Of a stretch of 36,668 bases of DNA, positions 8,768 through 17,019 are shown piece by piece. Every line of letters begins with the position of its first letter. Within the stretch, counting starts at the first letter, position 1. The position numbers and the translations under genes were made by a program. The notes below the pieces were generated by a model. That model saw only the letters and a list, made by a program, of their open reading frames with translations. It was not told where the DNA came from and did not search any database. This DNA comes from Bacteroidota bacterium (GTDB lineage Bacteria > Bacteroidota > Bacteroidia > Bacteroidales > F082): contig JAEWWJ010000055.1 of the NCBI GenBank assembly GCA_023396415.1, forward strand, positions 1 through 36,668, written 5' to 3'.

Positions 8768-9436
8768 TTATTGTTCCTCGTATAACAATCCGGGGACACC
8801 CCCTTGAATTTCTTGAATTGCGATTCCGGCCGGCACTTCAAACTTTGAAGCAGGCACAGAAATATTTTCATCAAAAGCTGTCGCAATTTCAATAAAATCA
8901 CCCAAAATGCCTCCCATTTTCACCTCCATTTTTAAGGTTATTCCTTTGTAACGCCAATGTCTTCCGTTCAATCTACCGATGTCCATCACAATACAATTTC
9001 GACCTAAAATCGTTTCATTGCCAACATCTTTAGCATCAAATGATTCTTTCAGTTCTTCGGCAATCTCCTTTAAATCCTGTTCATCTGAGGTAGCAAGAAT
9101 GGTTTCCGGCATTTCAAACGCATCGTCAATGCTCATTTTGGTACCTGTTTTGTCAGTCAAATTGATGTTATACATCCATTGTTTGTTCCTAATAGAGAGG
9201 GTTTCCTCTATGGTTGTTATGCCAAACATTTTGGTAGATGTTTTTTTAAGTTCGCATTGAAGCCTACCATAATCATCGAACCATAGTGTTTTGGTGCCTT
9301 TGGTTTTACCTTCGATAGCATACTCCACTTTACCGGATTTGATTTCGAAAATTTTTTCGTTTTTAAGTGTTCCTTGTTGCGCCATCATGGGTAAAGTGGC
9401 TGCAAAAAGGCTAAATAAAATCCATAATTTTTTCAT
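8768..9436 (-). CDS. Secreted protein, paralogue of the lipoprotein at 12013-12687
   Basis: A 222-residue exported protein with a classical signal peptide (MKKLWILFSLFAATLPMMAQ). The mature part is strand-rich and may belong to the DUF4412/LolA-like group that Bacteroidota encode in numbers, but that naming is tentative. It clearly shares a pattern with the gene at 12013-12687: W-x-Y-x-INL-x2-K-x-G near residue 87, YKGI near 163, and DENISVPASKFEVPAGI near 189-205. It is last in a same-strand run (OmpA-like, small lipoprotein, propeller lipoprotein, this gene) with a 30-nt gap upstream. Function unknown; a role in binding a lipid or hydrophobic ligand is only a guess from the possible LolA-like fold. 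Confidence 0.72.
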   Translation of the reverse strand: MKKLWILFSLFAATLPMMAQQGTLKNEKIFEIKSGKVEYAIEGKTKGTKTLWFDDYGRLQCELKKTSTKMFGITTIEETLSIRNKQWMYNINLTDKTGTKMSIDDAFEMPETILATSDEQDLKEIAEELKESFDAKDVGNETILGRNCIVMDIGRLNGRHWRYKGITLKMEVKMGGILGDFIEIATAFDENISVPASKFEVPAGIAIQEIQGGVPGLLYEEQ

Positions 9437-9466
9437 AACGTTGGGTTTTATAGGACAAGAATTGGT

Positions 9467-11965
9467 TTAACGAACGCCAAATTTATACAAAGAAACTTCA
9501 TGATTGCCAACAAAAACATTGGGCAAAGCAGGAGTTTTGTATCCTGCCGCGTAGCCATGCCTTAGATCGGAAAAAATCACTTTTTGCATTTCGTGAAAAG
9601 GATAGCTTGGCTGCAAAGCCGTGTTGGTCCAACTGAGACCACCATCAATAGATTGCAGCATTGATGAACCGTTTAATAGAGTTCCGAAAGCCCCAACGGC
9701 ATAGCCTTTATTGGGATCAACAAAGTGAATGTCTAAAATTTTAAGCGGGAAATTGTGGCTGTTAGTGGTATAGTTTTCAGGTAGTTGCGCAGTTTGAAAT
9801 GATTGACCGTCATCGGTTGAAAGATAGATCACACCATTGTTATAATGAGGTAAGGTAAGGTTATTGCCGGCCACGCAAATTTTTCCATCTTCAACTACTT
9901 CAATAGCGTGGCCGATAAATCCATCGCCCAAGGGCAAACCTGATGCCGGCAACTGATACCAATGCATGCCATTGTTGGTGGTTTTATAAATCTGACCTTG
10001 TTCGGCAAGAAAATAGCCGACCCCATTGCCACCAAAAGCCATATCCATAATGGTGGTATAGAGCTGTGGTTCAATCACTATTTGATTAAAGTAGTTGCTT
10101 TGCAGCCAGCTGTAATCCTGTCCCCCTTCCGTGGAAAGGGCAATTTCGTTTTCGTAGGCTGAAACCAACACCCCATCAGATGTTGTTCGAATTATTTGCG
10201 TTTGCAGGTCAATAAAATTGGTTACTCTCACTTTTTCCCAAGTTGCTCCGCCATTGGAGGTGCGCAACATTCCTTTGCCATCAACGCCCACAAAAGCCAC
10301 ATCGCTGCTGAGTGCCAGCACATCGCGCATGGACATGTTTTCGTTGTTTTCATACACGCGTGTCCAAGTGCGGCCTCCATCGGAGGTTTTTGCAATAAAT
10401 CGCCATTGTTGCGCAAACAAATCGGTGTTGCCCACTCCCACCATAAAACCATTGTTCTCATCGCTGAAGGAAACACTTAAAATCGTTTCTCCCATTTGGA
10501 AGCCATTCAAAGTCACTTCTTCCCAGTCAGCTGCACCTACATTAACAACAATTTCATCCGACTTTATTTCATTTCCAATGGTTGCTTCAGCGCGAATGGA
10601 ATAGATTCCCGCAGTCTCATTCACTTCCCAATTCCAAGTAAATGGACTGGTGGTGAGTGTAGTTTTGAGCTCGTTGTTGAGGAATACTTTCACTCCGTTT
10701 GCAGGCACATCACCCACAATAATGTTGACCGGAACGGTAGTACCTATGGCTACAAAGCTACCATCGGAGGGCGACACAATGCGCAGAATAACCGGAAGTG
10801 GCTCGTTGTTAAGGTTTAAGGAGGCTATTTCTTTGTTGAGAAGATTAAATTCAGTATCCCAGTCGAAAAATCCTAGCAGCGAAACTTCCAAGCCGGCGTT
10901 GGCTTCGAGGGCGATGGCAAAGGTCATAGTGTAATTGTCTCCATTCACTTGGGCGTCGAGTGTTGATCGCGCCACCAAATCAAAAAATGGACCTGTCATG
11001 CCGTATAGTTTTAGGCTCACTTCAGGCCCACACTTTAGTATGAAATTCGCGTTGGTGCTTAAGTTGGGCCACGACAACTCATAACTCGGGGCAGGCTCCC
11101 AATCGTTGATCAGCGACCAGTCTTCGTCATATTTAATTCCTAACTCACTGTTAAAATTTTCGGAAGCAAAAGTTTCCACATGAGACGCAGAGCTACCTTC
11201 GGCTGAAAGTTTCAAAGCAGCATGAGGCACAAAAACAATGGGTACAGGGCCCGCCATCACCGTCCAAGGTAAAAACTCAATTTCAGCAAGTTGAAGAGTG
11301 GTGGCCACCCAAGATCCGTTTGCCCTTACACCAATGGTAGCGTTTTGATCAAATTCAATAGAAGTTGTCAAATTAACATCAGGAGGTGCCACATCCACAT
11401 CCAAACTAAAGTTAAATCCTACCTCAAAATATACTGATCCATAAGCAATTGCAGCTCCGTTGCCACCTATTGACTTTTCAAATGATAGATCAAATCCCAA
11501 AACATCTGTCCCTTTTGTAGGCGACATGGTTACACCCGGCTCTAAATGAATTTGCTTTACCTTTGATGGAAGCATTTTTTCCTTTTTCAGCTCTATCTTT
11601 CCTTTCAAAATTACTTCATCTAGCCGTGCAGTTGTGGTTTGACATGTGATAGTGTTGTTATTGCTACTGATTGCAGTGATTTTTCGCAACAACCCATAAG
11701 GTGTTTTTTCTGAAACTCCTGCCGCGAGAATATCGCCAACAGCAGGAAAATCGTTGGCAGTAGTATTGGAAAAAACCAGAGTGAAGGTGTTGGTGTCCAC
11801 CTCGTTAAGATGTGATATCATGCTTTGAGACAGCACTTTAACATTAGGTGCAATCTCAATTTCTGTTGTAGGATCTTCGGGTTTCGGCTCATCTTTTTTG
11901 CAGGATGTGACATGCATGATTATTCCCATAAAAAGAATAAGCATTGGAAATTGTTTTAAATTCAT
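9467..11965 (-). CDS. Large lipoprotein with Ig-like domain and BNR/Ycf48-like beta-propeller
   Basis: An 832-residue lipoprotein. The signal peptide ends in a lipobox with Cys22, followed by KKDEPKPED, which resembles the K-(D/E)2 lipoprotein export signal that sends Bacteroidota lipoproteins to the cell surface. Domains: about 40-130, a beta domain with VGDILAAGVSEKTPYGLLRK; about 140-390, a strand-rich region I do not recognise; about 392-476, a bacterial Ig-like domain (PSDGSFVAIG to IVVNVG); about 480-832, a propeller with repeated asp-box-like SDGGRTWTRV, SNGGATWEKV, STDDGQSFQ and DGGLSWTN blocks plus NNGF/KGYAVG motifs of the Ycf48/photosystem stability type. It lacks a T9SS C-terminal sorting domain, consistent with lipid anchoring. 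Likely binds a partner or ligand at the surface; no enzyme motif seen. Confidence 0.8.
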   Translation of the reverse strand: MNLKQFPMLILFMGIIMHVTSCKKDEPKPEDPTTEIEIAPNVKVLSQSMISHLNEVDTNTFTLVFSNTTANDFPAVGDILAAGVSEKTPYGLLRKITAISSNNNTITCQTTTARLDEVILKGKIELKKEKMLPSKVKQIHLEPGVTMSPTKGTDVLGFDLSFEKSIGGNGAAIAYGSVYFEVGFNFSLDVDVAPPDVNLTTSIEFDQNATIGVRANGSWVATTLQLAEIEFLPWTVMAGPVPIVFVPHAALKLSAEGSSASHVETFASENFNSELGIKYDEDWSLINDWEPAPSYELSWPNLSTNANFILKCGPEVSLKLYGMTGPFFDLVARSTLDAQVNGDNYTMTFAIALEANAGLEVSLLGFFDWDTEFNLLNKEIASLNLNNEPLPVILRIVSPSDGSFVAIGTTVPVNIIVGDVPANGVKVFLNNELKTTLTTSPFTWNWEVNETAGIYSIRAEATIGNEIKSDEIVVNVGAADWEEVTLNGFQMGETILSVSFSDENNGFMVGVGNTDLFAQQWRFIAKTSDGGRTWTRVYENNENMSMRDVLALSSDVAFVGVDGKGMLRTSNGGATWEKVRVTNFIDLQTQIIRTTSDGVLVSAYENEIALSTEGGQDYSWLQSNYFNQIVIEPQLYTTIMDMAFGGNGVGYFLAEQGQIYKTTNNGMHWYQLPASGLPLGDGFIGHAIEVVEDGKICVAGNNLTLPHYNNGVIYLSTDDGQSFQTAQLPENYTTNSHNFPLKILDIHFVDPNKGYAVGAFGTLLNGSSMLQSIDGGLSWTNTALQPSYPFHEMQKVIFSDLRHGYAAGYKTPALPNVFVGNHEVSLYKFGVR

Positions 11966-12012
11966 TTGGTTTTGGTTTTTTGAAAATTTACACTATTAAA
12001 TGAGATCTGAAT

Positions 12013-12687
12013 CTATTTCAGATTGGAGATTTCTGTCCAATGAATACCATAAGGAACTTCAAAAACAGTTGATTCTATTGCCATATTCTCTTCAAATTCA
12101 ACTGCTTCCATTGTAAAATTCGCATTTGATATTCGCAGTGGAATACCCTTATAATAACAAATGCTGACCACTTGCTGGTGGCCAGTTATAGTAAAATCAG
12201 CCAATTCAACCACATTACATAACCGATTGAAACACCACTGCCTTCCAATCACTTTTCCATAATCTTTTTTGATCATCTGCAAAAAACTTTCTTCATCTTC
12301 AGGCTGGAGGTGAGGAATGAGGGGGCCAATGGAAGGATCGGTTTTGGTTTTAAACCCTGATTTCTCACTTAGGTTGATCATGTAACTCCAATTGTTTGTG
12401 CTCAACATCAGACTACTCACTTCATGGAGTTTTCCATTGATCAGGTTTGAGGTTATTGTAAAAATGGCATAGCGTTGATGGGGTTTATCTACCCATTGCG
12501 TCATCATTGAGCTGCTTTGCGCTTGGGGTTGGTTAAGGGTTGTTCGGTATTTTATTTTGTAGGTAGAAATACTTGTTTCAACCTCAGACAGCGCTTTTTG
12601 CGGCACCGAATTTCTGCCTTGGCAACTGTTGTTGAAGAGGATCAGCACCAGTAGATCTAAAAACAGAATATATGTATATTGCTTCAT
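12013..12687 (-). CDS. Small lipoprotein, paralogue of the secreted protein at 8768-9436
   Basis: A 224-residue putative lipoprotein: a hydrophobic N terminus followed by LFNNSC, giving an acylated cysteine near residue 22. ATG at 12687 is preferred to an in-frame GTG at 12696. The mature part follows the same pattern as the downstream paralogue: W-x-Y-MINLSEKSG, YYKGIPLRI, and FEENMAIESTVFEVPYGI. Outside these blocks the two diverge strongly, so the duplication is old or the proteins have specialised. It lies 47 nt upstream of the propeller lipoprotein gene and 45 nt downstream of the OmpA-like gene, all on one strand. Function unknown. Confidence 0.7.
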   Translation of the reverse strand: MKQYTYILFLDLLVLILFNNSCQGRNSVPQKALSEVETSISTYKIKYRTTLNQPQAQSSSMMTQWVDKPHQRYAIFTITSNLINGKLHEVSSLMLSTNNWSYMINLSEKSGFKTKTDPSIGPLIPHLQPEDEESFLQMIKKDYGKVIGRQWCFNRLCNVVELADFTITGHQQVVSICYYKGIPLRISNANFTMEAVEFEENMAIESTVFEVPYGIHWTEISNLK

Positions 12688-12732
12688 ATCAAGCACATAT
12701 AAATAAACTAAAAGGAAGTTGACAGCAAAATT

Positions 12733-14025
12733 CTACCACTTCACAAACTCAACTCTTCTGTTTCGAGCTTTGCCTTCGGAGGTGGTATTGCTGCTGAGAG
12801 GTTGATTTTCGCCAAAGCCTTTCGAGGCCAGGCGCTGTGATTCAATTCCCAATTCAATTAGTTTAGCTTTTACTGTCTCGGCACGCGCCTCTGAAAGCTT
12901 TTGGTTTAGGCTTTCATCCCCATCGCTATCGGTGTGTCCTTCAACGCGGAATTTTAACTCGGGGTGATCAGCCATCATTTTCACAACATAATTGATTGTT
13001 CCCATGCTCTCGGGTTTCAGGTCTGCTTTATTGACCTCGAATTTGATGCCTGTAGTGATAAATTTTCCATCGGTGAGCAGCTTATCATACAGTGGTACAG
13101 CGCCTTTAGATAGCCGAATGTTTTTAATAAAGTACATTCCATCGCTATGATTGTAGGCACTAAGCGTGATGCCTGTTGGATCTTCCTCCACATTAGGTAT
13201 ATTGATCAATCGGGCATTGTCAAGGTAAACCTTTAAAGCTCTTTTATTAAAAGAGATGGCAACATGCCGCCATTTGTTGGTTTTATCAATGTTGGGACGC
13301 TCGGTTTCAGGAAGTTGCTTCTTGGCAACACCAGTGTAATCGGCTTCATTCACATTTATTTTTAAAGTTTTAAGGGTTCTTTTTTGGTTTTTGGCATCAT
13401 AAAAATAAACAATATAGCTGCGGTTGTATTTGTTAGCTTCGAAAAAGGCATCAAATTCAAGGGTAAATTCATCCGGTAAATAATCCTCTTTTCTGTTTTC
13501 AATCAGAGGGATGATGCCGTTGGGCGCATTTCCGGTTTCACGAAAATAAATCACATTTTGACCGTCAAACACTGCATTTTCAATGGTACCTTTTACCAAA
13601 TCCCATTTCGATGGAAACTCACCATTGGTTTCGTTTTCTTGGTTGTCTTCAAAAATAATTTCCGTCCCCGGCACAAAATCGTAGCGAGCCCATGACAGTA
13701 ATGGCTTTGAGGCTTCCTCTTCAGATGAATTTTCCGCTGAAGTCGCTTCTGCATCTGCATTTTTTGGTGCATCGGTAGTGCCATTGCTAACTTTGTCAGA
13801 AGATTTCTTATTCCTGTTCTCAGCTTTCACAGCGCCATCAATCCCATCTTCGGTGGTATCTAAAGCTTTGTCCACTCCCTTGTCAAGGCGCTTCTCAACT
13901 CTGTTTTCTATTTTTCGTTCTGCTTTTTTGGCACTATTTTTTACAACTTTATTCAGATTAACTTGTGCCGAAACAGTTGTTGTCAGCAGCCACATCAGAA
14001 GCATTAGGAGGCTCTTTTTTTTCAT
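12733..14025 (-). CDS. OmpA-family protein with LamG-like domain
   Basis: A 430-residue envelope protein. Order: signal peptide (1-20, ending VSAQ), a highly charged amphipathic helix (about 25-60, KKAERKIENRVEKRLDKG), a low-complexity acidic linker (about 70-108), a concanavalin/LamG-like beta domain (about 115-310, with FTLEFDAFFEANKYN and KWRHVAISFN), then a C-terminal OmpA-like domain (about 322-430). In the last, D366 and R381, 15 residues apart as in E. coli OmpA, are the diaminopimelate-binding pair, so it should grip peptidoglycan. There is no transmembrane barrel. It is the first gene of the four-gene envelope run, with a putative promoter at 14142-14149. The LamG-like part suggests glycan or protein binding. 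Confidence 0.85.
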   Translation of the reverse strand: MKKKSLLMLLMWLLTTTVSAQVNLNKVVKNSAKKAERKIENRVEKRLDKGVDKALDTTEDGIDGAVKAENRNKKSSDKVSNGTTDAPKNADAEATSAENSSEEEASKPLLSWARYDFVPGTEIIFEDNQENETNGEFPSKWDLVKGTIENAVFDGQNVIYFRETGNAPNGIIPLIENRKEDYLPDEFTLEFDAFFEANKYNRSYIVYFYDAKNQKRTLKTLKINVNEADYTGVAKKQLPETERPNIDKTNKWRHVAISFNKRALKVYLDNARLINIPNVEEDPTGITLSAYNHSDGMYFIKNIRLSKGAVPLYDKLLTDGKFITTGIKFEVNKADLKPESMGTINYVVKMMADHPELKFRVEGHTDSDGDESLNQKLSEARAETVKAKLIELGIESQRLASKGFGENQPLSSNTTSEGKARNRRVEFVKW

Positions 14026-14141
14026 TTTCTTTTGGCTTTAGTTTGGTTTTAATGTTGCTTTTACTTTCAGATGAATAGATTTACTTTGCAGTTGAGCTGT
14101 AAAACCAACAAGGTATATCAATCATTTTGAAAGGATTGCAA

Positions 14142-14149
14142 CAAAATTA
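14142..14149 (-). promoter_or_regulatory. Putative -7 element for the OmpA-led operon
   Basis: The minus strand reads TAATTTTG, an exact TAnnTTTG match, in the 237-nt gap before the OmpA-like gene. Transcription would start near 14137 with a leader of about 110 nt. A perfect AT-only palindrome at 14161-14172 covers much of the space between this element and the expected -33 position. Confidence 0.4.
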
Positions 14150-14262
14150 CAATGAAAAAAAAATTATAATTTACGCTTTTTTGAATTTGCTTGGGCTGCA
14201 TTAGAATTTGCCGCACGGCCATTTGAAACAGCCATTTGCCATCAATAAAATTACACTGAGAA

Positions 14263-15000
14263 TTACAGTTTCGCAATCAAATTGAGAAGCAACTGTCGTC
14301 GCCGTGATGCCAAAGGAACAGTAGAACCATCGGTTAAAAAAATCATTCCGCCTTCGCTCTTTTCTACTTTTTTGATGTATGCTAAATTGATCAAGTGTGA
14401 TTGGTGGCAGCGAAAAAAAGCAAAAGGGGTAAGCATCGGTTCAAATTCACTCAATCCTTTTGATATGAGCAACTTAGATCCATCACGAAAAAAAAATGTC
14501 GTGTAAACATTGTCGGCTTCGCAGCGCAAAATTTCTGAAACATCAATAATATGAATGTCGGAGGCTGTGCGTAGCACCATTTTTTTTTGTGAGGGGGAAT
14601 TGTGAGCGGCCATCCAATTGTTGACCACCATTTCATGTTCGCGGCTCCATTGTTCTAAAGCCCTGTCCATGGCCACCTTAAATTCCAATTCGTTGATGGG
14701 TTTCAACAAATAATCGGTGGCCCCCATCTTGATTGCTTGAAGGGCAAATTCGTTGTAGGCAGTAATAAAAATCAGCTTAAAGCCCCTGTCGCTAATCTGT
14801 TGCAGAACCTGAAAGCCGGTTCCCCCTTTTATTTCGATATCAAGAAAAAGAATTTCGGGTTTTTGTTCGTTGATTAGTTGTACAGCTTCAACCACAGATC
14901 CTGCTTCGCCTACCAGCTCCAGCTTAGGATACCAACGTTTTAAGAGCAATTGAATGGTTTGTCGGATTGACTTTTCGTCGTCAACAATTATGGCTCTCAT
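14263..15000 (-). CDS. LytTR-family response regulator
   Basis: A 245-residue two-component regulator. The receiver domain (1-120) has the acidic pair D7-D8, phosphoacceptor D54 in FLDIEI, T80 and K100 in LLKP. The C-terminal half (about 140-245) is a LytTR DNA-binding domain (ADNVYTTFFFRDGSKLLISKGL, in part; FFRCHQSHLINLAYIKKVE). The start codon overlaps the end of the kinase gene by 4 nt (ATGA arrangement), so kinase and regulator are translationally coupled and form a cognate pair. LytTR regulators in other bacteria often control envelope, autolysis or exopolysaccharide genes. The nearest downstream genes are the OmpA-led envelope operon, a plausible but unproved target. Confidence 0.93.
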   Translation of the reverse strand: MRAIIVDDEKSIRQTIQLLLKRWYPKLELVGEAGSVVEAVQLINEQKPEILFLDIEIKGGTGFQVLQQISDRGFKLIFITAYNEFALQAIKMGATDYLLKPINELEFKVAMDRALEQWSREHEMVVNNWMAAHNSPSQKKMVLRTASDIHIIDVSEILRCEADNVYTTFFFRDGSKLLISKGLSEFEPMLTPFAFFRCHQSHLINLAYIKKVEKSEGGMIFLTDGSTVPLASRRRQLLLNLIAKL

Positions 15001-16946
15001 TGTTTCTCGCGATTTATAATAGGAATTTTAATCACAACAATAAGGCCGTTTTGACTGGGCGACAAGGTTTTACGATCAATAATTTCATAAACAATGGGCA
15101 TATTTAAACGCTTGTTCAAGTTTAGGATGCGTTCTTTGAAAATTGAATTGGCATAAGAAATATGCTCTTCTGCTTTTGGTCTTGAAGGTTTTAATCCTGG
15201 GCCATTGTCCATAATTGTAGCAACAATCTGGTTGTTTTTTTCTTGAATTTGCACCTCTACCCTACCGCCTTTGTCCGTTTTGCAGATTCCGTGCTCGATG
15301 GCGTTTTCCAAAAAAGGTTGAATCAACATAGGAGGAACTAAAATGAAATCTGTGTCTATTGGTTCATCAATCTCCAAAGTATAACTCATAAGTTCTTCAA
15401 AACGTAGCTTTTGAAGCTCGAGATAGTTGCTGAGGATACTTATTTCATCCGTTAAGCTGATCCATTCTTCACGAGAACTTTTCAAGACGGAACGCATAAG
15501 TAGGGCAAAATTACCAAGATAACTCGATGCGGCATGGCTCTCGCCATTAAGGATCACCATTTGAATAGCACTTAGCGCATTGAAAATGAAATGCGGATTC
15601 ATTTGAGAACGCAATAATTTTTGCTCGAGAACAAGGCTTTTTTGCAAATTACGCAAGCGATTCTGCCTTAACAACATAAAAATGAACATCGCCAACAAAA
15701 CCAAGATCAAAACACCTAATAAAAAGTAAAGTCTTTCGCGCTTTAGTTGTTCCTGCTGTAACAAATTTTGTGTGCTTAGCAATAGAATTTGCTGCTCTTT
15801 TTCCTTTGTTTGAAATTTGGTTTCCAAAAGTGAAATGTTCTTTTTCACCTCCAAATTTGAAATCGAATCGTTCAGTTGTTGGAACTCAATCAGTCTTTTA
15901 TACGCTTCGGAATGATCACCTAACTTACTTTCAGTGAAGGCCAGACCTTTCAAAGTAGCAAGATAAATATCGGAGTAGTCTTTGATGTTGATGTTGTTGA
16001 GCACTTCGTTGTAAAAGAAACGTGCCTGTGTATAATTTCCTAATTTTTTGTAACAAGCTGCTATATTTTCTGTTGCAGCAAGCTGACGGTAAATAGATCC
16101 TCCATTTCTCGACATTTGATACGCATTTCTGGCCACCTCGAGTGCTTTGGTAGGATCGTTTAAAGCAAAATAAACTTCTACTAAATTGGAGTTGGCTGTT
16201 GCCACACCATTGGGGTAATTGTTGTTGATGGACAGATCAATCATCTGCTGATAGGCTTCAAGCGCTTGGCTGTAGCTACCTTCATCAGCATAGATACCGC
16301 CCAAGTCATTCAAAATGGAGATGCGTGTTTTTAAGCGGGAATATTTCTCATTACCAGCAAGTTGAGCGGCTGTTTCGAGATAGAATTTCCATTTTTCAGG
16401 AAGTTTCAATTCTTTATATACCTCCCCTATTTGTTGAAAATAAAAGCTAATATTGGTGGAATCGCCACAAGCCACCCTAAACTCCAGAGCTTTTAGTTTC
16501 ACTTTTAAGGCTTCTTCATAATGGCCTTGATTCACGTATTCCATTCCCAAATTGAGGAGCACATCGCCGGCTTTGGCCGTGTCGCCATTGGCTAAGAATA
16601 AATTAGATGCTTCAAGAAACATGGAGTTAATGCTATCGGCTGTTCCTGAGTAGCTATAATTGGAAGCTAAATAGTTTAAAATCTGAGCTATAATTTTAAT
16701 ATTTTCAGATTTTCTGGCGGCTTGAAGGCCTTTAACAAGGTATTGATTGGAAACAACCATGGAATCATTTTGATCGAAATACACCCCTAAGCGGTAGTAA
16801 GCGCGTGCCACTTCGAGCTGATTGTTAGCAGTTCGAGCCTTTTCGAGATTGAAAAACAGCTCGTTGCGATCATCAGCAATTGCTTTAAACGAAATAAAAA
16901 AACCGAAAACACACCATCCAAAAACAACTAATTTGAGGCTCCGCAT
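14997..16946 (-). CDS. TPR-containing sensor histidine kinase (His_kinase/LytS type)
   Basis: A 649-residue membrane kinase. An N-terminal signal/anchor (about 1-24) is followed by a periplasmic array of tetratricopeptide repeats (about 40-360), a helical linker, one transmembrane helix (about 406-426) and the His_kinase domain with H452 in QMNPHFIFNALSAIQ. The ATPase part has the N-box ENAIEHG (N548) and DNGPGL (580-585). It is cognate to the LytTR regulator encoded just downstream (4-nt overlap). TPR sensors of this kind are common in Bacteroidota; what the repeats bind is unknown. A -7 element (TACCTTTG) sits 21 nt before the ATG at 16946. The hybrid kinase gene ends 73 nt upstream. Confidence 0.92.
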   Translation of the reverse strand: MRSLKLVVFGWCVFGFFISFKAIADDRNELFFNLEKARTANNQLEVARAYYRLGVYFDQNDSMVVSNQYLVKGLQAARKSENIKIIAQILNYLASNYSYSGTADSINSMFLEASNLFLANGDTAKAGDVLLNLGMEYVNQGHYEEALKVKLKALEFRVACGDSTNISFYFQQIGEVYKELKLPEKWKFYLETAAQLAGNEKYSRLKTRISILNDLGGIYADEGSYSQALEAYQQMIDLSINNNYPNGVATANSNLVEVYFALNDPTKALEVARNAYQMSRNGGSIYRQLAATENIAACYKKLGNYTQARFFYNEVLNNINIKDYSDIYLATLKGLAFTESKLGDHSEAYKRLIEFQQLNDSISNLEVKKNISLLETKFQTKEKEQQILLLSTQNLLQQEQLKRERLYFLLGVLILVLLAMFIFMLLRQNRLRNLQKSLVLEQKLLRSQMNPHFIFNALSAIQMVILNGESHAASSYLGNFALLMRSVLKSSREEWISLTDEISILSNYLELQKLRFEELMSYTLEIDEPIDTDFILVPPMLIQPFLENAIEHGICKTDKGGRVEVQIQEKNNQIVATIMDNGPGLKPSRPKAEEHISYANSIFKERILNLNKRLNMPIVYEIIDRKTLSPSQNGLIVVIKIPIINREKQ

Positions 16947-16966
16947 ATGATCAACTTTTTGCGCAC

Positions 16967-16974
16967 CAAAGGTA
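16967..16974 (-). promoter_or_regulatory. Putative -7 element for the kinase/LytTR operon
   Basis: The minus strand reads TACCTTTG, an exact TAnnTTTG match, 20 nt upstream of the ATG at 16946, in the 73-nt gap after the hybrid kinase gene. No clear -33 element. Confidence 0.42.
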
Positions 16975-17019
16975 AGGAAGCCAGCACATTTTTCGCATCA
17001 GTTTGTCTGTAATTGTTGA

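Noticed and set aside
9467..11965. T9SS C-terminal sorting domain on the propeller lipoprotein
   Set aside because: The protein ends in the propeller strand region without the conserved sorting-domain motifs, and it is already lipid-anchored.
14211..14245. Repeated CCATTTG near the end of the LytTR gene, considered as a hairpin
   Set aside because: The two copies are direct, not inverted, so they do not form a terminator stem.
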